Shown: positions 9,847-20,756, numbered from the stretch's first letter. The stretch: 64,000 nucleotides of DNA from Immersiella caudata (GCA_030512335.1 JAULSU010000004.1:5456001-5520000); one strand, 5' to 3'. The notes: a model not told the origin generated them from the sequence alone. Numbers and translations are program-made.

Positions 9847-10728
9847 CACGAATCGGCCCCGGCCTTGCCCCATCTCCTCCCCGGCTTTTGATGATCAATC
9901 GTCTTATATGGGTGCAAATACAATATACCCCATTCATCCCCGTCAACTTCCTCGTGAAAAACACCCAAGGAGGTTCAGGCGCTGTGGCGTTGGGGCCGCT
10001 GCTGAGTCCGACCAATGGTTGAAGTTGATGCAACGCTAGGGCGAATCACAGAGCTCGCTTCTCCTTTGTAAGCTGCAGGAGTGGTTCGCGTGGTGGACTG
10101 CCAAGGGGTCCAAAAACACCATGCGGAATCTTACGGGGGCTGCATTTGAAGAGGCTCACATCCCATCAGCATCACAAACCCAGTCGGTGTGGCGTTGAGC
10201 CAGCCCGAGACAAAACGCCACGACAGGAAGTGTACGAAGCGGTAAGAACTGTACGTATCGCCCTATCGGGTTGGATCATCCTTTGGCGAATGCCGGGTTA
10301 CAGTGTTGTGATCTGCGCCACCATACTGTACGTAATATCACATCAGCAACGGCTATGCCTGAAACTACGACGAAGCTGGTCACGAAAGGGGTGTTTTGTC
10401 CAGCTGCCAAGTGTAATGATATTTCGCCCCGGGGACCGACGCATGCACAGCAATGCTTACGGCCCGCGGCCAAGGATACACGAAGGTTTTCAATCTAATT
10501 GTTGCTATCTACACCCAGCACGGTCTGCATCTCGATACCAAATGCGGATACTAGCAAGCTGCTTATGCACAGTCCAGCAATCTCACCACCCCGCACGAGT
10601 CTTTCCAGGCCGACCAACATCGACGAAGTTTGCAATCAGTTAGCCTTGGTGTCTCCGTCATCGACAGTCAAGGAAAGGAGTGGACCTACGCGGAGCTCAA
10701 ATGGGCGAGAGCAGACAGCCGTGAGGGC
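9847..10728. other. Intergenic between peptide precursor copies 2 and 3
   Basis: No supported gene. The ORFs here have no recognisable motif or intron structure. Confidence 0.4.
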
Positions 10729-10885
10729 TTACTCCTTCTAGGGCTTGGGGTTCTGAGGTGAGGCTTCACGCTTCCACTCCTTGGGCATTTGAACAAAGCC
10801 CTTAACCCTTCCAAGGCTTCGGGTTTTGAGGCACGGCCATAGCCAGGGCGGCCACGCCGAAGAGAGCCAGAATGGAGAGCTTCAT
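10729..10885 (-). pseudogene. Small secreted peptide precursor, copy 3, degenerate
   Basis: The ATG at 10885 opens MKLSILALFGVAALAMAV, nearly the same signal peptide as copy 2, then PQNPKPWKG and TAA (10804..10802), only 27 aa. Just downstream in another frame lies PKEWKREASPQNPKP, then TAG where Trp is expected (10740..10738), then Lys-Glu and TAA at 10731..10729. The PQNPKP core therefore occurs twice and the locus retains a W-K-R Kex2 site, but one frameshift and one nonsense codon break it. The 27-aa form may still be secreted. A TATATGA element lies at about 11001..11007, 116 bp upstream. Confidence 0.6.
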
Positions 10886-11903
10886 GATGCTTGGAGTCTT
10901 GGGGTTGTTTTTTTTGGGAGTAAATACGAGGGCAATGCGAATGTGTCTGCGGATGGAGAGCTCTTCCAAGTTTCCTTGGTCAGGAGAGTTGCTAGCCATT
11001 CATATACAAGACTTGACCTCTGCCTCGCTCCCTTCGCACCACGTTTGCTTCGCATCGTTCGGACGCGAGTTCGGGGTCGACAGTCTTTTCATGGGGTCTT
11101 CGAGTCCACTGCTCGCCGCTACTGTTTACAAGTCGTGGGGAAGATCTTTGGGTTGCGGTCCAATCATGGTGGCCCAGAGCTACCCCCTGACCGTCAGTAC
11201 CCGAAAGGGGAATGGGACTTCGCCAAGAGTGCGTCTCGCCCAGCATCACCCCACATCGTGGTTTGCTATCCTCTTTCATCAAGTTCCTGCAGAGATCGAT
11301 GATTGGGAGAGGGTGGGAACAAGGACGAGATCTGGCCCATCCTCCTCGCACCTGATGGGCGCAGGGTTCGAGACCAATAGACTGCACAACGAAGCATCAA
11401 ACTTCAGCTGGGCGAATTGGACTCGGACGTGGCGCAAGACTCGACACTTCTCGTCAATTGTCTGCTGGAACTTGAGTTTCCCCTGCAGGTTCGGTTGGGC
11501 CGGGGGTGCCCAAGATTAAAAGCACCTGCCCAGGCACCCAAGGTCTAGCTGCAGCCATACGATGTACCATTGTTGTCGAGATGCGACATCTTGGCGGTGC
11601 ATCGGGAAAAGGGGTCCAGGCCGACTTGGGCAGCTCGTGAAATCGACGCGGCCGGGTGATTGGCAGATCGCCGTCCGATTTGTGCCTTTACGGCCAAGCC
11701 GGCGCGTGGAGCGGCCAAGCACGCACGAAATAAGGTCTTTCTGACGTGAGATCTCCCGTATACGACCCCCAAATCCGGTAACGGCCCCGGCACGCAAGCC
11801 CCGGGAGCCCTCCCACGAGGAGCATATAGAACAAAGCCACTCTGCAATCCCCACACAAGGATGCCAAAACCTCTGGAAAAAGTTTTGGAAAACCTACCGC
11901 AAG
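10886..11903. other. Intergenic, promoters of divergent genes
   Basis: Lies between peptide precursor copy 3 (minus) and the membrane protein at 11904 (plus). A TATA-like 'catatagaa' at about 11823 precedes the plus-strand gene. Long ORFs here are not supported. Confidence 0.4.
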
Positions 11904-13154
11904 ATGGCCACCTCCGTGGATCTCAGTCGCTGGTCGGCAAGCCGAACGGCATCCAGCGCCGGTCCGCTAACCACCTTCTTCACACCTCCGAACGATTGCG
12001 CCGCAACCCACGCCATCACCAGCATCCTCACCTCCACCAACACGGCCAACCTAGGCGGATGGTACCGTCCCAATGCCATCGCCTACATGCCCATAGCAGC
12101 ATGGGAAAGCGGATGGCTCGACCGTTCCGCACAGCCATCCATCACCAACACCTGCTACCCACCCAACACCGCCGCCCACCAAGCCTCGGCCTTTTACTCC
12201 CCCGGCCTCCACTGCCCGCACGGCTGGACCTCCGCCATGACCATGCTCAACTCGGAAATCCACACCGGCTCCAACACCCCCTGGGCACCCGCCAACTCGG
12301 CCCAAAGCACCCAAGCCTCCTCCTACCTCGCATCCCTCCTCCCCAACGAAACCATGGTCCTCTGCTGCCCCGGCATACCCGCAAACTACAAGATCAACCC
12401 CACCGATTTCCTCTGCCGCGGCTACCTCGCCGGCACCCCGACCGCGACACTCTACGGCTACGGCGCCGGAACAACCACCAGCACCCCTGCCGCAGGGGGC
12501 CCCGCAACAAGCCAATACAGCGCCGATCCCACCGTTCACACCCTCCCTCTAGTCCCCGAGGATCCATCGTCTAGCTTCGCGATATCCATCCCCTTCCAGA
12601 GCACTCCGCACGCGGGAAGCGGTCCCATCTCGGCTACTATCTCAGCAGTTCCGGTGCAGATACGATGGCAGGCGTCGGATGAGGGGGGGAATCTGGGGGG
12701 TTCGTCCACGACGACTTCGGTTACGAATGCCGATCAGGGTGTGAGAGAGACGGAGACGGGAGTGCCTGCCACGGCTGGGACGAGCGGGTTGTCGACTGGG
12801 GCAACGGCGGGGATTGGAGTGGGTGTTGCGGCGGCGGTGGTGTTGGTTTTGGTGGCGGGGTTTGTAATCTTTCGACGAAGGAGGAGAGGTAAGAGATCGG
12901 AAGGGCCGCTGCCCCCGCCGCCGGTTGGTGCTGGTGATGGGAAGGATGGGTATGGGTATAATACGTATGTTGCGAGCCCGCCGGAGTTGGGTTCGCCTGA
13001 GGGGGGGCATAGTTACTTGGATAAGGGGACGGAGGGGAAAGTTGAGGTTGGGGATATGGAGAGGGTCGAGCTGGGGGGGACGCAGAGGGTGCCGGGGGTA
13101 TTTGAGCTGGGCGGTGCCGAGGTTGCGGGCGGGATGGATTCGCGGGGGAGATAG
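11904..13154 (+). CDS. Single-pass membrane protein with Cys-containing ectodomain
   Basis: A 416-aa single-exon ORF. The N-terminal region (about 1-180) carries spaced cysteines (NDCAATHAI, NTCYPP, LHCPHGWTSAM, VLCCPGIP, FLCRGY). A Ser/Thr-rich stalk leads to one clear transmembrane helix (about 300-322: TAGIGVGVAAAVVLVLVAGF) followed by a stop-transfer run FRRRRRGKR. The cytosolic tail is Gly/Pro-rich. This layout matches fungal plasma-membrane proteins annotated as hypothetical or wall-sensor-like; no enzymatic motif is visible. There is no obvious cleaved signal peptide at the start, so the true N-terminus could lie elsewhere. The role is inferred only from topology. Confidence 0.7.
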   Translation: MATSVDLSRWSASRTASSAGPLTTFFTPPNDCAATHAITSILTSTNTANLGGWYRPNAIAYMPIAAWESGWLDRSAQPSITNTCYPPNTAAHQASAFYSPGLHCPHGWTSAMTMLNSEIHTGSNTPWAPANSAQSTQASSYLASLLPNETMVLCCPGIPANYKINPTDFLCRGYLAGTPTATLYGYGAGTTTSTPAAGGPATSQYSADPTVHTLPLVPEDPSSSFAISIPFQSTPHAGSGPISATISAVPVQIRWQASDEGGNLGGSSTTTSVTNADQGVRETETGVPATAGTSGLSTGATAGIGVGVAAAVVLVLVAGFVIFRRRRRGKRSEGPLPPPPVGAGDGKDGYGYNTYVASPPELGSPEGGHSYLDKGTEGKVEVGDMERVELGGTQRVPGVFELGGAEVAGGMDSRGR

Positions 13155-13469
13155 TTGTGGAAGAGGATTCTGCTTGGGATGGATTAATGGTAATGACTGC
13201 TTTCAATCGGTTAGCAAAGACGGATTGAGGGATGGTGACGGCGTATTCGCAAGGTTTGAGCATGGATACGCAGGAAAAGGTTTCGGGTAGCGTATTTCCC
13301 TCCAATGGGCCGGCATGGACGCCATGGCTGATGACGACATGTGGGAACGAAAATGTACTTATAAATCGTTCAGAGGTATATAACAGCCGAGCAGCTTGAA
13401 TGCTGGGCGCTTTTTATTCTGTTGCGTCCGTTTTGTTGAACAGAAACAATCGCATTGTGCCTTCCAAAA
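13155..13469. other. Short intergenic region
   Basis: 3' UTR of the membrane protein and promoter remnant of the decayed oxidase; nothing else seen. Confidence 0.35.
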
Positions 13470-15070
13470 ATGCGGATCTTCCATTGGGTCATGACGGCAG
13501 CGGCCATCCCCGCTTTCGCACCGCCAAACGAGACTTGCTTCCAATCGCTCATATCCCAGGTTTCTGGCTCGGCCGAGATCCACTTGCCCGGCTCGGCCAA
13601 GTTTGACTCTCTGACAAGACGATGGTCGAATCTTGAGAAGCCCAACATCCAGGTTGCAGTGGTCGCGGGGACCGAAAACGATGTTGCCGAAACGGTCAAG
13701 TTCGCCATTGACAATGACCTGTTCTTCCTAGCGCACAGTGGGAGGCATAGCACAGACGCAACGCTCGGAAAACTTCAAGATGGCGTAGGAATTTTTCTCA
13801 ACAAGCTTGTTGGTGTTGATATTTCTAGCGATGAGAAGACAGTGTCCATTAGCGGCGGGACGGGATCGAAGGCGGTTATCGATACTCTGTCGGCTGCGGG
13901 CAAGGAAGCTGGTATGTTCTGGAAGAATGCTATGTCTTTGGAGATGACGCTGACTTAACTCCCCGGCGCGCAGTGATAGGCACCTGCGAATGCGTCAGTT
14001 ACCTAGGTCCCGCACTCTGAGGCGGCCACGGCTTCCTCCAGGGGCACTGCGGTCTCATCTCGGACCAATTCGTCTCAGCGAACATCATCCTGGCAGATGG
14101 AACTCTCAAAAACATCAATGCCGAGTCAGATCCCGATCTGTGGTGGGCCGTCAAGGGGGCGGGTCATAATTTTGGTATCGTCACGTTGGTCACGGCCAAC
14201 ATCACCCACAAAGACACCCTGACTGGGCCATTGAGACGTTCACCTTTGCAGGAGATAAGGTCGAGGCCGTCTACGAAGCTGCAAGCAAGCAGTTCCTCAA
14301 TGACGAAGATGGCGTGCAGCCGGTAGATGCTATTCACTGGTCCTACTGGCTCAACATGCCCGACATTGATCCTCCAGGGGTAAATCCCCCCCCCCCCCGC
14401 TGAACTGAATATCTACCCAACGCTAACCCAAATAGCCTCCCATAACCTTCCACGTCATCCAAGGCGGCGTCACAGCCGTCGATGGCACCTATGCCCAACC
14501 CTTCCGCGACATCTGCCCACTATCCGACGACCCAGCCTCAGGAACCTACAGCAACCTCCCCACCTGACCAGTCCAAGGTCTTAACTCTTTAGGATGCGAA
14601 AAAGGTGGCCAGGCCAAGCCTCGGTTTCCGATCTATCTCGAGCCACACAATACCACGGTACAACGACAGATCTACGACTTGTTTGCTTTATCGACGGGTC
14701 CGGCTCGCCGTTTAGTGGCTCTGTGTTCATGTTTGAAGGGTATTCGTTGCAGGGTGTGCAGGCGAAACCTAGCGAAGAGACAGCTTTAGCTTTCCGCGGG
14801 GATAATTTGCTTGTTGCGCCTCTGATTCAGTGCGAGCTTGGTGATGAAGAGAGGGGTGTGGAGGGCGAAGCGGCTTGGGGATGAGCTACGTGAGTTATTG
14901 CGGCAGGGGAGTCGGAGGAGTGAGTTGCATGCGTATCTCAACTATGCATATGGCAGTGAGACGCAGGAAGAGTTATATGGACATGAGGTTGGCGGCAGGA
15001 GAAGGTTGGGGGGCTTAAGGAGAGGTATGATCCTCATGGCAGGTTCTCATTCTTTGGTGGTATTGTGTGA
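13470..15070 (+). pseudogene. FAD-linked oxidase (berberine-bridge-enzyme-like), decayed
   Basis: The start MRIFHWVMTAAAIPAF is a signal-peptide-like leader. The FAD-binding fold follows (NIQVAVVAGTENDVAETVKF, then FFLAHSGRHSTDATLGKLQD) and ends AAGKEAG at a GTATGT...GCGCAG intron (13913..13972). Exon 2 reads IGTCECVSYLGPAL, TGA, GGHGFLQGHCGLISDQF, where family members have Gly at the TGA position. LWWAVKGAGHNFGIVT follows, then a frameshift into DWAIETFTFAGDKVEAVYE, a second intron (about 14380-14434) and PITFHVIQGGVTAVDGTY. More frame changes lead to GSGSPFSGSVFMFEGYSLQG, ELHAYLNYAYGSETQEELYG and the canonical ending RYDPHGRFSFFGGIV at 15070. One nonsense codon and at least four frameshifts make a functional product unlikely. 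Confidence 0.8.
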
Positions 15071-15274
15071 AGTCGGGAACCGCTGGTGGGTTGCTGCGGA
15101 AGATGCAACTAACGACTTCGTGGGGTTCTGTGGTGTTCTTTTCTGAGATGATGGACGGCACCGCTTGGTCAGGATACAGTCATGATAGAAATCTGTTGTC
15201 TTTTGTTGTTCATCTTCTCAATATCCAACTCGTTGCATCCCCCATGATCTCCCCCGACCATGAATGCCATCAAT

Positions 15275-18274
15275 CTACCGGTACAGCCTCCCCGGCTTCA
15301 GCGGCTCCGCCCGATCATGCTTCAACCCCAACGCAATCTTGCCCACATCCTTATCCGGCTTGACATCCTGAATCATCACCTTCACACCACCAATCGCCCG
15401 CGCGCGCTCAGGACCGCTCATCGGCTTCGCGGCTGTCTTCGGAAGATGCAAATACCGACTGTTCCTCGCCAGCGTCGACGCGTATCCCAGCACATCTGGC
15501 GCAATGAGCATCCCCTCGAGGACGACGCTCGCGATACCCACGAGCAGCAGCACAATCACGGACGTAAGAAACACTGCTACCCAGCGCCAGTCCAGCTTGA
15601 ACACCAGACTAAGCGGGGAGTGGACGCGCTGGGCCTTTCCGTCCGCGCTCTCGGGAGCTTTGTACAGGTCGATGTGCTCCTTTCGCATGTCTTTCACCCA
15701 GTTGGGATCGTTGAGCTCGTCGAGGTTGTACAGGGTTGTACATTCGGTGCAGTGGGCGATGGTCACCCAAGTGTTGAACAACTTGCCGAAGTTTCTTTCA
15801 AACTCCTCCTTGCTGCGGTCGAGGGGATATATCTCCTGGGGGGGGTCTCCGACATCGAGCTGCAGGTAGGCATATCGTTCAGCTTGTAGTTGTCAGCAAA
15901 CGTGAAACTAGGGATGGTGGCCAGGGGGGACCTTACTCGGGGTGTAGGGGCTGAGAAGCGGGTACGGGTTGCCCGTCCTGACGAAGGCGCCGGAGAAGTC
16001 CTCGATCGGTGTGTGCCACTCGGGCCGAACTTGATCGTTGGGGATGACCTTGGACTCTGTCATCTCGCAGTCGAACGCATAGGAGCCGGCTTTGACGTTG
16101 ATGCGGCAGACCACGGTGCCGTTGTAAAAGACCTGCTTGATCCCACAATCGATCATGGCGTAGCGCCAGTCGGGCTGGGCTGAGGGAATGTTGTCGAAGG
16201 TGGCGTTCTTGAGCAAAGTCGTGCCGTTCAAGAGCGTGGCATACCGCACGCGGTCAATATCCGTAGAGTTAACCCCGCCGGTAAACTCGACGGCAAGAGT
16301 TTCGGAGATACTGAAGGACCACAGCGTGTCGTCCCCTGACATATCAGCGTGCGTGATGGTTTGCCAATTTTGGCAGTTAAAACTGAAGAATGAGGAGGTG
16401 ACAGGGAAGGTAAGGCTCTCCGATGGCTCGGCGGCCTCCGGTCCCGTTTTCTTCTTCTCATTCTCCTTTTGGACCTCGTCGGGCGACATGCCCTTTTCGT
16501 ACAACAGGTCATCCGCCTTCATTTGCGCCTCCCCCAGCGCGCTCTTCGGCATGGCCATGGGAATACCATAGTGGGAGATGTATTCTTTGTGCCCGTAGAA
16601 CTCGGCTTGTGGAATCGGGTGGTTGAACACGTCCTGCCCGTATGCCGTGGCGTCGCTCTCGCTCTTGATACCGCGCGGGATGAAGCTAGCCATGTAGTAG
16701 GTTGCCACTACTTGCCAAAGGTCCGCCAAGGCCAGGCCATCGGTGAGCTTCTGCTCGGCACCTGGAGAGAGGAGAGTGTTGTTTCCGAGGATAGGCACAT
16801 ACTTGATGTCGACGGTATCGTGGACAAAGCTGCGGTCGAGCGAGTATGAGCGAATCAGCGCTTGAGATCCGATGGGAGAAAGCGCCCAGATGAGGAAGAT
16901 GCCGATTGTTAGGAGGTCGAGACGACGAAGGAAGAAGGGTTGCTTCATGACGGCAGCGAAGGAGTTGCTGCCCACGAGCTGCTCAAGTTCCATGAGCTTG
17001 ACACCGCGCTCAACCTTGTAGGCAGCCCACGTCTTGAAACCCTGGGCTGTCACCGCTGCGAAGACAATGGGCCAAACGGTGATGGCGATCTTGATCGGGT
17101 CGACGATTTTTCCCCAGCTGGAGTCGACAGACTTGCCGTTCATGGCCATGATGAAGCATGCCAGGACTAAAACACATTAGCTCGATGCCATCAAACAAAG
17201 CAAGGAAGAAGGATGCTTACTGAGGAAGAGAACCGGCAAGATGATGCTCAAACTCGCCAAAAAGTAAAACGAGAAGGCAGCCCACCGCCTCTCCAGTGTC
17301 CTCTGCTCCTCTTGCTTCTTCTCCGCCTTCTCATCCAGATCCTTCAGGTCCTTGACCGTCACCTTGTATGCCTCCTTGCCATTCGGCGCTTGTCCCTTTG
17401 CATCACCGTTCGCTCCATTCGCGGGACCTTGTCTTGCTTGCGCAGCCGCAGGGGGAGGGGCCGGAGCAGGTGGAGCGGCCATCGCAGCAACCGCGACGCC
17501 CGCAGCAGCACTCACCGCGGCGGTGCCAACCGCTGCGCCGACGCCATTGGATGTCTTCTCGTCTTCAGGATCTTCCGGACCCATCTGATCGTCATGACGG
17601 TCTTTCTCGTCGAAATCTTCATCGTCAGAGATGTCCGAGTCGGACATGAGCTCGTCGCCGTCGAGGAGATCGGGGAGCGCGGTGTCAGCGGCGCCGACGA
17701 GACCGAAGAGGAGAGCGGCTTTGAAGCGGTTGCGACGTTGCTGTTTGTTGTGGAAGGCTTGCTCTTCCAGCGCAGCTTTTTCTTCGGCGGTAAGGGGCTG
17801 CTCGGGTGCTGTGGAAGGGGCCGGCGCGTCCTTGGGAGCGTCCTTGGGGGCATCGGGGGAGGGCTTGGCGGTTGAAGACGGCGCAGCAGCGCCGCTGGTG
17901 GTGCTGGTTGTCTTTTCGGTGGCGGCGGTTGCAGTGGTTGCGGTGGTGTCATCTGCTTTGTTGATGGGTCGCTTCACCTTGGCCAGGGTGCCGTCGGGCA
18001 TGCGAACGGTGATGATTTTGTACTGGAGTGCATCTTTCTTGGCGACTTGGGAGGTCGGCGCCGCGTCGATCTTGGGCGCGTCTGCCGGAACTTGGGATTG
18101 AGCTTGCGTCGTCTGTTGTTGCTTCTCCAGCTCCTCAGGCGACAGCTTTTTCTTGACTGTCACGATCGTGCCGTCAGGTTTCTTGACCTTGATGAACTTG
18201 TAACCAGGCGGCGCGGTTCGAGCCGCTGTGGGTGGCGCCGGCGCGCTCTTGGCTCCTGTTGGTGTCGGCTCCAT
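15275..18274 (-). CDS. Four-TM membrane protein with N-terminal PDGT motifs and acidic linker
   Basis: Three exons (18274..17221, 17166..15937, 15882..15275) with 54-bp GT-AG introns encode 963 aa; an ATG at 18289 would add five residues. The N-terminus has two copies of a short motif, YKFIKVKKPDGTIVTVKK (about 25-42) and YKIITVRMPDGTLAKVKR (about 85-102), in a Pro/Ala/Thr-rich sequence. An acidic stretch (SDSDISDDEDFDEKDRHDD) follows. Hydrophobic segments lie at about 334-358, 375-396 and 432-452, with a fourth at about 864-890 (VAVFLTSVIVLLLVGIASVV). The large loop between TM3 and TM4 has N-glycosylation sites (NGTT, NATF, NGTV) and cysteines, consistent with a luminal or extracellular domain. 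I recall similar unnamed fungal proteins but no function. It is divergent from, and shares the PDGT motif with, the gene at 18978. Confidence 0.85.
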
Positions 18275-18977
18275 TTTGAGGGTCCACAAAGGTTAAACAC
18301 ACGTCCAACGCGGTTTCCAAGATGTCAGGAACGGCACTCAAAATTTCCAACAGGAAAGAAACTCGACAAAGGGTTTTACATTTTTCTTGCACCCACGGAC
18401 AAGGCCGACAATCGCATTGTCCGGACCCGACACTCCGCCGACGCGCTCCAGGCCGCCACATCTAGCGAGCGTTCGCATGGCTGAGTTCCGGATGGGAATA
18501 GCTCCTCGCGACGAGATTTCCTTTATTGACGTCTCAAGACAATAGTCGGCTTCTAGATGCGGCTTGGACCGTCGGTACCCATGCACGGCACGATCCCGCC
18601 CAGCCGAAAAGGGATCGACAGGGACGGGAATAACAGCTTGGCATGGCGGCAGCAGCCTGTCAGCGGTCCAGAACGCTGTGCAGGGCCCGGCCTCTGCGTC
18701 GGGCCCAGACCCAGCTGGACAGTCGACGCAAGCCACATATCGCTAGTGCCGCCCTGAGCTGGGCGGAACGGGGAGGGGGTCAAGTTGAAATGGCATCATT
18801 GCCGCCCAACGCGACCCTGATAAAAATGGGTTTCTTATCACTCCGCATGCGCGTTGTTGATTGCTAGTCAGACTGGGGGGCTCAAAACTTCGGGGTGCCC
18901 GCTTGCTCGAGGTCCGGACAGTAACCCCTCGCCTTTGTCTCGATCTCTTCCTCATCGTCGCGAAAGACATCGACAGC
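18275..18977. promoter_or_regulatory. Shared intergenic region of a divergent gene pair
   Basis: About 700 bp separates the two start codons of the PDGT-motif genes, so they could be co-regulated. I cannot identify specific operator sites. Confidence 0.4.
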
Positions 18978-20756
18978 ATGCCAGCAGCAACCACTCCCGC
19001 CCAGCCAACGGCTGCGAAGCCTGCGGCGGCTACTCCAGGGCAACAATTCACCATTGTGACGGTGAGGAAGCCTGATGGAACTCTTGTCAAAGTCAAGAAG
19101 CCAGTCAAGCCGGCAGCCACTGCTGTAGCAAAGCCAACCGCGACCGCGACACCAGCAACGAACGGTACTGCTGCGCCCGCCACCACGAAACCCGCGACGA
19201 GTGCGTCCGCGCCCGTGCCCGCTCCTGCTCCGGTTGCAGCTCCCGCTGCCGCGCCTGCTACGACTCCAGCAAGTGCTCCAACGACAGCTCCGGCCGTCGC
19301 GACGCCGGCCGCTGCTCCCAGCCCCGCCGGAGCCACCCCGGCAGCAACTCCGGCGCCTGCCGCGTCCACAACCACCCCCGCTGGAGCTGCCAAGCCCGCT
19401 CCACCCGCCGCCGCTTCCACTCCGGCTCCCACCCCGGCTGCGGGGGCAGCTGCCAAGCCCGCCACTCCGGCTCCCCCCGCCGCTCCCGCTGCAGGTGCCC
19501 CAAGCGCTGCTCCCGCTGCTGCTGCCGCAGCCGCCGCCGCGACTGCTACTGTCCCAGGCGTTGTCATCGGCGGCATCACTGCCTTCGGAAACAATACTTC
19601 GGCGCTCGCCACCTCTATCACGACGGCCAGCACGGGGGTACAGAAGCTTGCCACTGTCTTTGGGCTCGGTGGTCCGGCGCCCCCTGCTGGAGCTCCAGCC
19701 GCTGCCAGTGCCACGCCTGCCGCGCCAGCTACTACTGCGCCCCCTGCTACACCAGCCGCAACACCAGCACCGACTGCACCTCCCGCTGTCGCTGCTCAAC
19801 CCACCCCGGCACCCGTTTCTCTTCCTTCCCACCTGATCGCCCTGCAAGCGGCACCGAACCAAGTCCAGGCTCAACCAGTCGCCAGCTCCATAGTTCCCGC
19901 CCAACCACTAGCCACCACCGCTGCTCCCAGCCAAGCTACCCCCGGCGCTGCTGCACCTGTTCAGCTCGTGCCCACGCAGGTTGGCCAACCCCTGACTCTG
20001 CAACAGCAACAGGCTCAAGTCCAAGCTCAAGCTCAGGGGCAACCGGATGCTGCCGCGGGCGTCCCTCCTACGGCGGCGGCATCCGCTGCGATGGTCACCA
20101 CCGCCGTAACAACCCTGGTCAACACGTTACCCAACGGGACACCCGCAGGATCCACAACGTACGTGTCCACCATCCCGGCCGCAGTGCCGACCGCCGCGGT
20201 AGGAGCGCCTGTCGCTGTCGCTGCCACCCCCATTGCCGGTGTCCCAGCTGTCGCTCCTCCGGTTCAAACTGCAGCCCCCGTAACGCTCCCCCCTCCCGCA
20301 CAAGCCGAAGCAACCCGGGAGGTTGCACCAGGTGGTGCCCAGACGCAGGCCCAAGGACAGGTCAACGGGCAGCCCGCTGAAGGAGTTCCGCAGCAGCAAG
20401 GACAAGTCCAATCTCAGCCACCTCCCCCGCCTCCTGCTGAGCCAGCGCAGCAGGACGCCGAACCAGGCGATGGGGCTCAAGAGGAGGATATCCCGGAATG
20501 GGAAGAAGGCATGGAAGAAGTCGACGAGGTAGAAGGAGAGGAAGAGATTGCTGAATGGGAGGAGGGCATGGAGGTTGCGGAGGAGGAGGAAGAGATCGGG
20601 GAGTGGGAAGAAGGGATGGAAGTTGTTGAAGATGAGGACTGTGATGTGAATGTTGACGATGAGATTGTGGATGATGACTTGGGGGTTGATGATGATTACG
20701 ATACAGGGGCTGATCATTATCATGACCACGCCGGGGGCTATGGATATCACATGTAA
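18978..20756 (+). CDS. Pro/Ala-rich protein with PDGT motif and acidic C-terminal repeats
   Basis: A single exon of 592 aa, starting MPAATTPAQPTAAKP; an in-frame ATG at 18861 is less likely. At about 24-42 it has FTIVTVRKPDGTLVKVKKP, the motif also found twice in the divergent neighbour. Residues about 45-430 are low-complexity Pro/Ala/Thr/Gln. The C-terminus (about 490-592) is very acidic and contains three related units: IPEWEEGMEEV, IAEWEEGMEVA and IGEWEEGMEVV. It ends in an Asp/His/Tyr tail (HYHDHAGGYGYHM). No transmembrane helix or enzyme motif is visible. It is probably intrinsically disordered, with a scaffold or binding role as inference only. Opposite-strand ORFs here are shadows of the biased codons. 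Confidence 0.75.
   Translation: MPAATTPAQPTAAKPAAATPGQQFTIVTVRKPDGTLVKVKKPVKPAATAVAKPTATATPATNGTAAPATTKPATSASAPVPAPAPVAAPAAAPATTPASAPTTAPAVATPAAAPSPAGATPAATPAPAASTTTPAGAAKPAPPAAASTPAPTPAAGAAAKPATPAPPAAPAAGAPSAAPAAAAAAAAATATVPGVVIGGITAFGNNTSALATSITTASTGVQKLATVFGLGGPAPPAGAPAAASATPAAPATTAPPATPAATPAPTAPPAVAAQPTPAPVSLPSHLIALQAAPNQVQAQPVASSIVPAQPLATTAAPSQATPGAAAPVQLVPTQVGQPLTLQQQQAQVQAQAQGQPDAAAGVPPTAAASAAMVTTAVTTLVNTLPNGTPAGSTTYVSTIPAAVPTAAVGAPVAVAATPIAGVPAVAPPVQTAAPVTLPPPAQAEATREVAPGGAQTQAQGQVNGQPAEGVPQQQGQVQSQPPPPPPAEPAQQDAEPGDGAQEEDIPEWEEGMEEVDEVEGEEEIAEWEEGMEVAEEEEEIGEWEEGMEVVEDEDCDVNVDDEIVDDDLGVDDDYDTGADHYHDHAGGYGYHM

Noticed and set aside
10872..11519. 215-aa plus-strand ORF opposite peptide precursor copy 3
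   Set aside because: Overlaps the precursor and its promoter antisense; no recognisable features.
12051..12539. 162-aa and other minus-strand ORFs under the membrane protein at 11904
   Set aside because: Shadows of a clear coding frame with a transmembrane helix.
7631..15070. Ustiloxin-type (dikaritin) RiPP cluster
   Set aside because: No DUF3328/UstYa-like gene or tyrosinase was seen in the window; only the precursor layout fits, so I kept the pheromone/Kex2-peptide wording.
18743..19904. Two long minus-strand ORFs opposite the Pro/Ala-rich gene
   Set aside because: Ala/Gly/Arg/Ser-rich shadows of the biased GC-rich codons on the plus strand.
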